The notes: a model not told the origin generated them from the sequence alone. A stretch of DNA of 64,000 nt from Deroplatys truncata (GCA_030765065.1 CM060978.1:115363692-115427691), one strand, 5' to 3'; positions 49,546-60,790 are shown, counted from the first letter of the stretch. Made by a program: numbers and translations.

Positions 49546-49557
49546 ACGTAACCTATT

Positions 49558-49735
49558 CAGGGAAAAGGTGACTCGTTCAGGGGAAAAAGGTGACTGCTCA
49601 GGGAAAAAGGAGGCCCACAAAGGGAAAAAGTTGACTAGCAAAGGGAAAAACGTGACCAGCAAAGGGAAAAATGTCACCAGCAAAGGGAAAAAATGCGACC
49701 ACCAAAGGGAAAAAGGTGACCTGCAACGGGAAAAG
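49558..49735 (+). repeat. GGGAAAAA-type iteron array, left arm
   Basis: Eight or nine direct repeats of about 20-22 bp with core GGGAAAAAGGTGACCAGCAA and small variations in the GTGAC part. It is mirrored at 60791-60968. Such short regular repeats next to a replication gene could bind a replication or packaging protein; that role is inference. Confidence 0.9.
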
Positions 49736-49739
49736 CTAA

Positions 49740-50300
49740 CCCACTAACACTAACAGGTAAGTAATTCAGATAGTATTGCAAGAGGTTGACTGGATCATAG
49801 CAGTGTATGATTTCACAGGTAATTCAGCTAGTATCGTATGTTTTTAGGCTAATTCGTCTAGTAACACAGGATAGATTCCAGAAGCTAACTGCATCATAGC
49901 TATGCATGATTTCACAGCTAATTCAGCTAGTATTGTAGGTATTTAGGCTAATTCAGCTAGTATCACAAGAGGATAGATTCTAGGGTTGGGTATAGCTTAG
50001 TGTCGTATTTCACAGGTAATTCAGAGAGTATCGTAGGTATTTAGGTTAATTCAAGTAACATAGGTGTTTAGAGTAATTAAGCAAGCATTACAGGAGGGTA
50101 GGTTCCAGGGGTTGGTTATAGCCTAGTTTCGTATTTTACAGATAGTTCAGGTAATATCGTAAGTATTAGGGTAATCGACATAGCTTCACAGATATTATTG
50201 ATAATTTCGATCAGAGATTTGTATCACAGTTATTTAAGGTAAATGCAGCTGACTCAGGTTGTATCAATGGTATTTGAGTCATTTTAACAGGTAATTCTGA
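49740..50300 (+). repeat. TAATTCAG-type repeats, left arm
   Basis: Repeats of the words GGTAATTCAGCTAGTATCG, GTAGGTATTTAGGCTAATTC and CACAGG with a basic step near 21 bp, less regular near the polymerase. They are mirrored at 60085-60780. The left polymerase frame reads into them through the deletion junction near 50314. Confidence 0.85.
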
Positions 50301-52635
50301 TAGTATCACAGGTGCGATCATAATCTTGTAACAGTTCCAGCTTAATTCCAGTATACAGTAACATGGCGTCCCATGTAAGACCTGGAGAGGTAAAATAATG
50401 GGCAGGATCAACTTTGTGTGTTTTAAGGGTTTGCTCTCTGAACGTCTCAAAGACATCAGCTAGGAGAAGTACATCCGAAGTTAAGTAGAGATCGCTGTAC
50501 TCTCCCAGGTTTCTCACATTAAACAGCTCCCATACATTTCTAGCATGATCGTAGTCAGTATCAGTAATTTCTTCTTCATTTAATCTATTGTAGAAGTAGT
50601 CCTTAGGAGGCAAGCAGGTCTCGTTCAGGACATCCCATGACGTAACAAAATCATAGGGAAATACACCCTTACGGGTCATCAACTTCAATTTGTCTTCTCC
50701 AAAGTACTTTAGCGTTTCAGGATACGAGGTTAGATTTTTTACCAACTTATCCAAGCTTGTACTGAGGAATCGGAAGCTATCCACAAATCGAAGCTTTATA
50801 TCTCCTACATACTTGGTGAATGAGATATAGCTTTCTTCAGAGTTTGGAATTACCTCCACACGTTCACTTGTACAACCCAGCTCCTTAACAATGAAATGAG
50901 AGTCATATCCGCTAAGGTTATGCATGAAGACTGGTATATATTTAGGTGTTTTACAGGCTAAATTACATTCATTATGAAGACTTCCACGATATTCACCGCT
51001 GATGTGATCATGGTCGCGTACTTTATAGTTCTCTTCTGTAAAGGGTTTTCCACACAAGTAGCATGCTGAAGAAGACTCAAAATCCTTTTGCTCTTGATCC
51101 GTAAGTTTCAGAGGCTTAGCAGATTTGTATATGTCATCAATCATTTTTGCAAGAGATGTCAGGTACAGCATAAACTTCTGAGCAGCATCAGCACCACGAT
51201 ACACATAGGGTTGCTTAGGAAGACCAGTTTCGAGATGTTCAACACTGGATGTAGGCTTCACGTAAACACAGAAGCTCATTGGTGTGTGCTCTTGATAAGG
51301 GGTTGTATAGGAAGTTTCAGGATTGGGTGTACACGTATGGCATGGAGTGAGAATACTCTCAAAATCAGCATAGATGACATAAGGTACTTTCAGCATCCTC
51401 TCAACATTTTTAAACTGTGCAATTGCTTTCTCCTTGCTAGGCATAACAACCCTTGCAACACGATGTTGAATACAGACGGCTGCATGTTCTTGTAGTTTTT
51501 CCAGTCCACTTCGTCCATATCGATTATCAAAATGTGTAAAACAGCGCTTGCAGGTATAAACACGTTCATTACATTTAGTTTTCTGGCGTCGAACGAGCTT
51601 CTCAAAATTCCTTATATACACGTAGTGATGTTTTCCACTGCTGTCATTCAATAGTAGCAGGTCGCGATGTTCAGGTAGTTCAATATCAGCAACCTTTATC
51701 GGATACACTTCATGCTTCTCATCCAACCCGAAAACGTTAATAGACATATTGTTAAACTTCTCAAATTTAGGTATTTGAGAAAGTGGAGTAGGGTAGGAAA
51801 CACAGCTGAAGTCGTACTTGTCTTGAAGTTGTTTGTATTTGCTCACACGTTGCGCATCCTTCCCTATGAATTTAGCTAATATAGAGTACATGAAACATTT
51901 ATCGTCGGTAAAGTTCTGAATGTTTATACACGCTTCTTTAGCTCCGACAGATGACGGTAGTGGTATGTAGCTACTTCCTCGTAACGGGTTGTACTTGTTG
52001 ATACGAAGTCGAACTCCTTCCACAGCAAGCAAAGCCCAGCTGCTACCCTTAAGCTGAGACTCCTCCATTTCAGTCACCAATTTCTTGAATTTCACTTCCA
52101 TCGTTGACTCCAGATCAGTTTCCAGGAAAACAGCTTGATTCCGTGTTTTAAATGTTTTGTCACAGGTTTCTCCAATACTGTTAACAAATCGACACTCAGC
52201 CAGCAGATTAATTTTAACACTCTTATGAATGCTAAGCTCTTTATGCACAGCCCGGATTATACGTTGTTTTGCCTCTTGCAGATACATATTTAGGTCCTTA
52301 GCTGATTCGCATCGTATAAAATACGATTTCAATCGTCCTTCGAATGAAGTTTCGTATTCTTTCATATCACAGTCCTCCATTGTTGACAGTAACTGATGTT
52401 TAGTTGGCTCCAATCTTCTTTTCTTCTGAGGGCTGCTTATTTCACATATATCTTCGTGTCGCTGTCCCTTATAACAATCTTTGAAGGTTACATTACAATG
52501 TTTACATTTGAAGAGCTTCTTGCAGCTCATCTCGTGTCTTCTCTTGTCATAACCTCGGAGGAACTTCTTCCCACATTTTCCGCATGCATATCCAGTAGCG
52601 CTTGGAATAATATCCTTATACGCTGAGTTATTCAT
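50284..52635 (-). pseudogene. Protein-primed DNA polymerase B, left arm copy, C terminus deleted
   Basis: A 783-codon open frame identical in layout to the right-arm gene up to residue about 773 (…LELLQDYD). It then runs 10 codons into TAATTCAG-type repeats and stops. It retains two N-terminal CCHC zinc fingers (C18/C21/H34/C38 and C44/C47/H60/C64), a DDKCF/HHYVYI region, a third finger with its final Cys at 388 intact, exonuclease motifs I-III (YADFES, N-L-S-G-Y-D, YLTSD) and an endonuclease-VII-like C-x2-C…DHDH…HNECN segment. Polymerase motifs A, B and C are missing because about 1836 bp are deleted relative to the right arm. The start, ATG at 52635, is preceded by a TATA promoter. The enzyme cannot polymerise; an exonuclease-like fragment could in principle still be made. 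Confidence 0.85.
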
Positions 52636-53300
52636 CTTTATTCTTGATGTAATAACGTATTAATCACTGATCAATGAAATGTAGACCTCTTCACCTTGAC
52701 ACCACTTTAGAAAGCTGATTATTCTTGGAGAGAACACGATGTTAACACCTCAAGACTAATTAGCACAATGAAGTCCAATGCCCTAGATCACCATATTTAT
52801 AGAGGGAGCACGAACCTTTTAGATCAATCATAAACTCGCTCCATAACCACCTGTACATGATCGCTCAACGTGTACTAACCCCCCAGCCATATAACCTCAA
52901 GTCTAGAGACAGGATGTTTATGACGTCACACCCAGAGACAGGATGTCTGGCAGCATCAAACACGTTTAAACTCGTCTCATAACTACCTGCTTATGCTGTC
53001 ACACCAGCAAGAGAAGTATTCCCACACGCTCATTCAGACATATATTTCAAATTCAAGCCCACCACCACCATCACCACCTATTGTACCAAGGTTAATTCAA
53101 GCTGTATTATCACAATACTTAAAAGTAAAAGCTTAAAAGGAAACCTAGAGGATTTTCCCCCTTATTTACTTAATTATTTCATGTTTTTATTCCCTTTTCA
53201 ATTCTTCCTTTCCATCTTCTCACAGAAAGACCATTACATTTCACTACAATCATGAGAAAAGCAATTTTTCCAGAGTTACACAGATTCTAAGCTTCTAAAT
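52636..53300 (-). other. Left 5' leader and upstream region
   Basis: Mirror of 55390-56054. It contains the TATA motif at 52794-52801 and otherwise shows no open frame or element. A run of CACCACCACCATCACCACC lies at about 53060-53080. Confidence 0.6.
52794..52801 (-). promoter_or_regulatory. TATA box of the left polymerase gene
   Basis: TATAAATA on the minus strand, with TTCATTGTG about 30 bp downstream as a possible initiator, about 160 bp before the ATG. The identical arrangement occurs in the right arm. Confidence 0.6.
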
Positions 53301-54060
53301 CGAACCCGGTAATACTTTTAATAAATGTATTTTAGCTCCCCAATATCAGCATCTACCATTTAATCTTTACTCGAACCTGATATGATCCATAAGCTTGAAG
53401 ATATATGAAATCACCCTTCGGGATTCGATCTGAGTACTTTAAAGTAATATTTGTCACGGTAACGATATTTAAGGACTAGATACTCTGTTTGCGTTTACCT
53501 TGACATGTTTATCTAAATTAAATTACGAGTTATTAAATTTTTGCAAGTAAATTTCATTGAATCGGTATTCGAACCCAGAACACCAGGAACAAGATAATTT
53601 ATAATATTAGTCTGACATGTTAAACAAAGTTGTATGCAGTTACATCATCGATCTAAGTGATATATTCTAGTGTACAGAGGAAAATTAAGAAAGTCATTAA
53701 AAAATCGGGAATCGAACCAAGCACAACTGATTGGCAATTATATACAGCATTAATCACCCAGTACAGAACCTATCAATCATGCTTTGCTGCACTCCTCTAC
53801 CTCACTTAGTTCCCGAGATAATGAAAATTTAAAAATTAAGGATCGAACCCAGGACGTCAGGTATCTAATTACACATTTACAAGATACTACCTAATAACAT
53901 AAACACAATAGAGTTTATTTGGCGTCTTTATCTTAATTGGTTTAGGAGTTATTAAATTTATAAGTAAATTCCATCGAATCAGTATTCGAACCCAGAACAC
54001 CAAGAACAAAATAATTTATAATATGAGTTTGGTATGCTTAAAGGTGCTGTATGTAGTTAC
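53300..54060 (-). repeat. Left-arm array of B-box/T-arm-like motifs
   Basis: On the minus strand (toward the left polymerase) motifs of the type GGGTTCGAATMC or GGTTCGATTCC occur at about 53990, 53850, 53715, 53570, 53425, 53370 and 53305. They mirror the motifs from 54699 to 55390 in the right arm. Spacing is about 130-145 bp for the first five. Confidence 0.7.
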
Positions 54061-54631
54061 GATTAAACAGTAGAAATAAAAAGCCGGTTCTGGCCCACAG
54101 AGAGATGCCGACATCTGATAAAGTTCTTTGATCTATGCCGGCAAGCTCCGCCCATTTTATTTCTACTGTTTAATCGCTTATATCTCCTGAATGACAAGAG
54201 ATAGAACATTGGGATAAAAACTAATCAATTCTTTGGAATGCGCCGCGTCATTAGGACCTTGTTCCAAGTGTACCGGGATGCCTGGGTTCGAATCCTAGGA
54301 GTGAATGCAAATTCATCTTCTAATAACTCGGAGACTAATTAAGATAAAGACGCCAAATAAACTTTATTACATTAATGTCATTAGGTAGTTTCTTGTGGAT
54401 GTATATTTTGGTACCTGGTGTCCTGGGTTCGATCCTTAATTTTAAAAACTTTATTATCTCGGAAACTAAGAAAGCTAGAGGAATGGACCAAAGCATGTTT
54501 GATAGCTGTTATAATGTGCAATTAATACTGTATATAATTTTTAATCGGTTGTCTCTAGTTCGAATCCCGATTTTTTAATGACTTCCTTAATTTTACTCTA
54601 TACTCTAGAAAATATCAGTTAGATTGATGCT
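54061..54631. other. Non-palindromic centre of copy C, with a 22-bp hairpin stem
   Basis: GATTAAACAGTAGAAATAAA at 54061 pairs perfectly with its reverse complement ending at 54175; with C54060 and G54176 the stem is 22 bp around a 73-bp loop. To the right, 54177-54631 holds one extra set of three B-box-like units (54284, 54425, 54557) that has no mirror partner in the left arm. Confidence 0.85.
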
Positions 54632-55395
54632 GTAACTACATACAGCACCTTTAAGCATACCAAACTCATATTATAAATTATTTTGTTCTTGGTGTTCTGG
54701 GTTCGAATACTGATTCGATGGAATTTACTTATAAATTTAATAACTCCTAAACCAATTAAGATAAAGACGACAAATAAACTTTATTGTGTTTATGTTATTA
54801 GGTAGTATCTTGTAAATGTGTAGTTAGATACCTGACGTCCTGGGTTCGATCCTTAATTTTTAAATTTTCATTATCTCGGGAACTAAGTGAGGTAGAGGAG
54901 TGCAGCAAAGCATGATTGATAGGTTCTGTACTGGGTGATTAATGCTGTATATAATTGCCAATCAGTTGTGCTTGGTTCGATTCCCGATTTTTAATGACTT
55001 TCTTAATTTTCCTCTGTACACTAGAATATATCACTTAGATCGATGATGTAACTGCATACAACTTTGTTTAACATGTCAGACTAATATTATAAATTATCTT
55101 GTTCCTGGTGTTCTGGGTTCGAATACCGATTCAATGAAATTTACTTGCAAAAATTTAATAACTCGTAATTTAATTTAGATAAACATGTAAAGGTAAACGC
55201 AAACAGAGTATCTAGTCCTTAAATATCGTTATCGTGACAAATATTACTTTAAAGTACTCAGATCGAATCCCGAAGGGTGATTTCATATATCTTCAAGCTT
55301 ATGGATCATATCAGGTTCGAGTAAAGATTAAATGGAGATGCTGATATTGGGGAGCTAAAATACATTTATTAAAAGTATTACCGGGTTCGATTTAG
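54284..55395 (+). repeat. Array of B-box/T-arm-like motifs in three-part 416-bp repeats
   Basis: GGGTTCGAATCC-type motifs start at 54284 (A), 54425 (B), 54557 (C), 54699 (A), 54842 (B), 54973 (C) and 55115 (A), then weaker ones at 55261, 55314 and 55382. A-to-A, B-to-B and C-to-C spacing is 415-417 bp. The unit also carries a word like TTATCTCGGAAACTAAG about 30-40 bp after the motif. The A motif at 54283 can form a T-arm-like 5-bp stem with a TTCGAAT seven-base loop, and the C motifs are followed by T runs of five or six (54569-54576 and 54986-54991). A clear A box was not found. Confidence 0.75.
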
Positions 55396-56054
55396 AAGCT
55401 TAGAATCTGTGTAACTCTGGAAAAATTGCTTTCCTCATGATTGTAGTGAAATGTAATGGTCTTTCTGTGAGAAGATGGAAAGGAAGAATTGAAAAGGGAA
55501 TAAAAACATGAAATAATTAAGTAAATAAGGGGGAAAATCCTCTAGGTTTCCTTTTAAGCTTTTACTTTTAAGTATTGTGATAATACAGCTTGAATTAACC
55601 TTGGTACAATAGGTGGTGATGGTGGTGGTGGGCTTGAATTTGAAATATATGTCTGAATGAGCGTGTGGGAATACGTCTCTTGCTGGTGTGACAGCATAAG
55701 CAGGTAGTTATGAGACGAGTTTAAACGTGTTTGATGCTGCCAGACATCCTGTCTCTGGGTGTGACGTCATAAACATCCTGTCTCTAGACTTGAGGTTATA
55801 TGGCTGGGGGGTTAGTACACGTTGAGCGATCATGTACAGGTGGTTATGGAGCGAGTTTATGATTGATCTAAAAGGTTCGTGCTCCCTCTATAAATATGGT
55901 GATCTAGGGCATTGGACTTCATTGTGCTAATTAGTCTTGAGGTGTTAACATCGTGTTCTCTCCAAGAATAATCAGCTTTCTAAAGTGGTGTCAAGGTGAA
56001 GAGGTCTACATTTCATTGAACAGTGATTAATACGTTATTACATCAAGAATAAAG
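55396..56054 (+). other. Right 5' leader and upstream region
   Basis: Mirror of 52636-53300. It holds the TATA box at 55889-55896, a GGTGGTGATGGTGGTGGTG run at about 55613-55631, and no open frame. A possible initiator, TTCATTGTG, begins at 55918. Confidence 0.6.
55889..55896 (+). promoter_or_regulatory. TATA box of the right polymerase gene
   Basis: TATAAATA lies about 30 bp upstream of TTCATTGTG (possible initiator) and about 160 bp upstream of the ATG at 56055. It is conserved between the arms, suggesting an RNA polymerase II promoter for the polymerase gene. Confidence 0.6.
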
Positions 56055-59000
56055 ATGAATAACTCAGCGTATAAGGATATTATTCCAAGCGCTACTGGAT
56101 ATGCATGCGGAAAATGTGGGAAGAAGTTCCTCCGAGGTTATGACAAGAGAAGACACGAGATGAGCTGCAAGAAGCTCTTCAAATGTAAACATTGTAATGT
56201 AACCTTCAAAGATTGTTATAAGGGACAGCGACACGAAGATATATGTGAAATAAGCAGCCCTCAGAAGAAAAGAAGATTGGAGCCAACTAAACATCAGTTA
56301 CTGTCAACAATGGAGGACTGTGATATGAAAGAATACGAAACTTCATTCGAAGGACGATTGAAATCGTATTTTATACGATGCGAATCAGCTAAGGACCTAA
56401 ATATGTATCTGCAAGAGGCAAAACAACGTATAATCCGGGCTGTGCATAAAGAGCTTAGCATTCATAAGAGTGTTAAAATTAATCTGCTGGCTGAGTGTCG
56501 ATTTGTTAACAGTATTGGAGAAACCTGTGACAAAACATTTAAAACACGGAATCAAGCTGTTTTCCTGGAAACTGATCTGGAGTCAACGATGGAAGTGAAA
56601 TTCAAGAAATTGGTGACTGAAATGGAGGAGTCTCAGCTTAAGGGTAGCAGCTGGGCTTTGCTTGCTGTGGAAGGAGTTCGACTTCGTATCAACAAGTACA
56701 ACCCGTTACGAGGAAGTAGCTACATACCACTACCGTCATCTGTCGGAGCTAAAGAAGCGTGTATAAACATTCAGAACTTTACCGACGATAAATGTTTCAT
56801 GTACTCTATATTAGCTAAATTCATAGGGAAGGATGCGCAACGTGTGAGCAAATACAAACAACTTCAAGACAAGTACGACTTCAGCTGTGTTTCCTACCCT
56901 ACTCCACTTTCTCAAATACCTAAATTTGAGAAGTTTAACAATATGTCTATTAACGTTTTCGGGTTGGATGAGAAGCATGAAGTGTATCCGATAAAGGTTG
57001 CTGATATTGAACTACCTGAACATCGCGACCTGCTACTATTGAATGACAGCAGTGGAAAACATCACTACGTGTATATAAGGAATTTTGAGAAGCTCGTTCG
57101 ACGCCAGAAAACTAAATGTAATGAACGTGTTTATACCTGCAAGCGCTGTTTTACACATTTTGATAATCGATATGGACGAAGTGGACTGGAAAAACTACAA
57201 GAACATGCAGCCGTCCGTATTCAACATCGTGTTGCAAGGGTTGTTATGCCTAGCAAGGAGAAAGCAATTGCACAGTTTAAAAATGTTGAGAGGATGCTGA
57301 AAGTACCTTATGTCATCTATGCTGATTTTGAGAGTATTCTCACTCCATGCCATACGTGTACACCCAATCCTGAAACTTCCTATACAACCCCTTATCAAGA
57401 GCACACACCAATGAGCTTCTGTGTTTACGTGAAGCCTACATCCAGTGTTGAACATCTCGAAACTGGTCTTCCTAAGCAACCCTATGTGTATCGTGGTGCT
57501 GATGCTGCTCAGAAGTTTATGCTGTACCTGACATCTCTTGCAAAAATGATTGATGACATATACAAATCTGCTAAGCCTCTGAAACTTACGGATCAAGAGC
57601 AAAAGGATTTTGAGTCTTCTTCAGCATGCTACTTGTGTGGAAAACCCTTTACAGAAGAGAACTATAAAGTACGCGACCATGATCACATCAGCGGTGAATA
57701 TCGTGGAAGTCTTCATAATGAATGTAATTTAGCCTGTAAAACACCTAAATATATACCAGTCTTCATGCATAACCTTAGCGGATATGACTCTCATTTCATT
57801 GTTAAGGAGCTGGGTTGTACAAGTGAACGTGTGGAGGTAATTCCTAACTCTGAAGAAAGCTATATCTCATTCACCAAGTATGTAGGAGATATAAAGCTTC
57901 GATTTGTGGATAGCTTCCGATTCCTCAGTACAAGCTTGGATAAGTTGGTAAAAAATCTAACCTCGTATCCTGAAACGCTAAAGTACTTTGGAGAAGACAA
58001 ATTGAAGTTGATGACCCGTAAGGGTGTATTTCCCTATGATTTAGTTACGTCATGGGATGTCCTGAACGAGACCTGATTGCCTCCTAAGGACTACTTCTAC
58101 AATAGATTAAATGAAGAAGAAATTACTGATACTGACTACGATCATGCTAGAAATGTATGGGAGCTGTTTAATGTGAGAAACCTGGGAGAGTACAGCGATC
58201 TCTACTTAACTTCGGATGTACTTCTCCTAGCTGATGTCTTTGAGACGTTCAGAGAGCAAACCCTTAAAACACACAAAGTTGATCCTGCCCATTATTTTAC
58301 CTCTCCAGGTCTTACATGGGACGCCATGTTACTGTATACTGGAATTAAGCTGGAACTGTTACAAGATTATGATCAACTACTCATGGTGGAATCAGGTATA
58401 AGAGGAGGTTTATGCCAAGTTTCCCATCGGTATGCTGAGGCTAATAACACTTATATGGATAGGTTTGATCCGTCGAGACCAACCCAATTTATCACATACG
58501 AGGACGCTAATAACCAATATGGGTGGGAAATGTGTCACGCCCTTCCTTTTGGTGGATTTCAGTGGGTGTCGCCTGAAGAAATCAACTTAGAAACACTACA
58601 AGAAGATGATCCTCATGGGTACATATTAGAAGTCGACATCGAGTATCCTGCTGAACTTCACGATCTACACAACGATCTACCTTTCCTGCCAGAGTGTATG
58701 AAACCATTGGAATCATCTACAAAGAAACTGATACCTCATCTTGGACCTCGAAAGAAGTATGTAGTGCATTACATGGCTTTGAAGCAAGCTCTTAGTCATG
58801 GACTACGACTAACAAAAATCCATCGTGTGCTACAATTCCGACAGTCTCAGTGGTTGAAACCTTATGTGGAATTTAACAACAGGCTACAACAAGCTACAAA
58901 TGATTTCGAGAAGGATCTCTACAAGCTCTTTAACAACGCTATGTTTGGAAAAACTATGGAGAACCTGCGTAATCGTATGGATATACGACTGGTGACCAAT

Positions 59001-59705
59001 GAAAAAACTCTAGAGAAGCTGATCGCCAAGCCTACGTTTATCGACAGGACGATATATGCTGATAATCTAGCTGCTGTACATATGGCCTCTCGTCAGATTG
59101 TATTCAACAAGCCTATATACATTGGTATGAGTGTGTTGGACATCTCCAAGACATTAATGTATAACTATCATTACGACGTTTTGTTGCCTTATTATGGAGC
59201 TGAAAACCTGAAGCTTATGTATATGGACACTGATTCGTTCATTCATCGTGTAACAACTGAAGATGTGTACCAGGATAAGCTACGTTTTCTTGAGCATCTC
59301 GATACAGCTGATTACCCTGCCAACCATATATGTTACTCTACTCAGAACAAGAAGGTATTGGGAAAATTTAAAGATGAGGCTAATAGCAAAATCATCCTAC
59401 GCTTTGTTGGACTACGTCCTAAGATGTATGCCTTAGATATTCAAGGGTCAATGATAAAAAAGATCAAAGGTATAAAACGTAGCGCTATTAAGCAGTACAT
59501 TTCGTTTGACAGCTATACAGACTGTCTTAAAACCTGTGAAATCATCAGAACACCTATGAATCTGATCCTATCACGAAAGCATGCTCTTGCTACAGTGCAA
59601 GTGAATAAAATTGCATTGACTCCGTTTGATGATAAAAGAATTATTGCTGAGGATGGCATAACGACATATGCATATGGACATTACGCCATTACAAACAGTG
59701 CTTAA
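56055..59705 (+). pseudogene. Protein-primed DNA polymerase B, right arm copy, full length with one nonsense codon
   Basis: One frame of 1217 codons, including an internal TGA at codon 674 (58074-58076) where the left arm has TGC, and a final stop at 59703-59705. Domains: two CCHC fingers (residues 18-64); a DDKCF (C247)…HHYVYI (H336-337) region that might be a cysteine-protease-like fold; a finger at C362/C365/H384 whose last ligand is Arg388 here but Cys in the left arm; exonuclease I YADFES (D424, E426); endonuclease-VII-like C525/C528, DHDH 541-544 and HNECN; exonuclease II N573-D578; exonuclease III Y717/D721; Pol A DANNQYG (D817); Pol B KLFNNAMFG (K957); Pol C DTDS (D1058, D1060); and KMY (1123-1125). 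This is the Polinton/adintovirus-type pPolB family, which copies linear DNA from a terminal protein. The early stop leaves the polymerase domain untranslated unless read through. Confidence 0.88.
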
Positions 59706-60084
59706 AAGAATGTAAGTTAAAGATAAAGATTTTCTCGTGAGTCTACAATCTTAAAAAAGGTTATCTGTGTGCTGTATATGCAGATAGCTGACGCCTGATG
59801 AAGAAAGAAGAAGATGGAAGGGAAGGTGGTAACCCTGCCATTAGGAGCAATCCTAGTGCTAGTCTCAAGCCTAGACAAAAGGGGAGAGACATCTACAACG
59901 AACTAAAATAAAGGTATGTTGACGTAAAGCTTTTCAATTTGTGAACCAATATGCGGTTTATCCCTCTCCGCATCGTACAATAACTGTTTAACATATAATA
60001 AGTTTGTAAGATTTAGAAAAAAGTATATAAATTGTTGTAACGTTGGATGAGAAATGTTTTATAATTTAATTACTCTCTATATTA
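59706..60084 (+). other. 3' flank of the right polymerase gene with poly(A) signal
   Basis: AATAAA lies at 59907-59912, about 200 bp after the stop. The segment has no open frame. It is wholly absent from the left arm because of the deletion equivalent to 58375-60210. Confidence 0.6.
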
Positions 60085-60780
60085 CCATGAGTACCTGTGA
60101 TACTAGTTGAATTGCCCGTTAAAATGACTTAAATACCTGTGATACTGCTCGAATCAAGTGAAATTACATTAAATAGCTCTGATACGAAACCCTGCTCTAA
60201 ATTAGTACGAGCACCTGTGATACTATCAGAATTACCTGTTAAAATGACACAAATACCATTGATACAACCTGAATCACCTGCATTTACCTTAAATAGCTGT
60301 GATACAAATCTCTGATCGAAATTATCACGAGCATCTGTGAAACTATGCTGATTACCCTAATACTTACGATATTACCTGAACTATCTGTAAAATACGAAAC
60401 TAGGCTATAACCAACCCCTGGAACCTACCCTCCTGTAATGCTTGCTTAATTACTCTAAACACCTATGTTACTTGAATTATCCTAAATACCTACGATACCC
60501 TCTGAATTACCTGTGAAATATGAAACTATGCTATACCCAACCCTAGAATCTAACCTCCTGTGATACTAGCTGAATTAGCCTAAATACCTACGATACTAGC
60601 TGAATTAGCTGTGAAATCATGCATAGCTATGATGCAGTTAGCCTCTGGAATCTATCCTGTGTTACTAGACGAATTAGCCTAAAAACATACGATACTAGCT
60701 GAATTACCTGTGAAATCATACACTGCTATGATCCAGTCAGCCTCTTGCAATACTATCTGAATTACTTACCTGTTAGTGTT
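60085..60780 (-). repeat. TAATTCAG-type repeats, right arm
   Basis: Mirror of 49740-50300, with extra units at 60085-60210 that are missing in the left arm. Words such as CCTGTGATACTA, GAATTACCTGTTAAAATGAC and TAAATACCTACGATAC recur with a step near 21 bp or multiples. Confidence 0.85.
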
Positions 60781-60790
60781 AGTGGGTTAG

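Noticed and set aside
51088-52626. Plus-strand open frames overlapping the left polymerase copy
   Set aside because: They are antisense shadows of the polymerase frame and recur in mirror form in the right arm.
54284-54300. Individual tRNA genes at the TTCGAA motifs
   Set aside because: Only T-arm-like sequence is visible; no acceptor, D or anticodon arms could be paired and no clear A box was found.
58074-58076. In-frame TGA as programmed readthrough or selenocysteine
   Set aside because: The left-arm copy has TGC at the same codon, and the base context is not a known readthrough signal, so a recent nonsense mutation is simpler.
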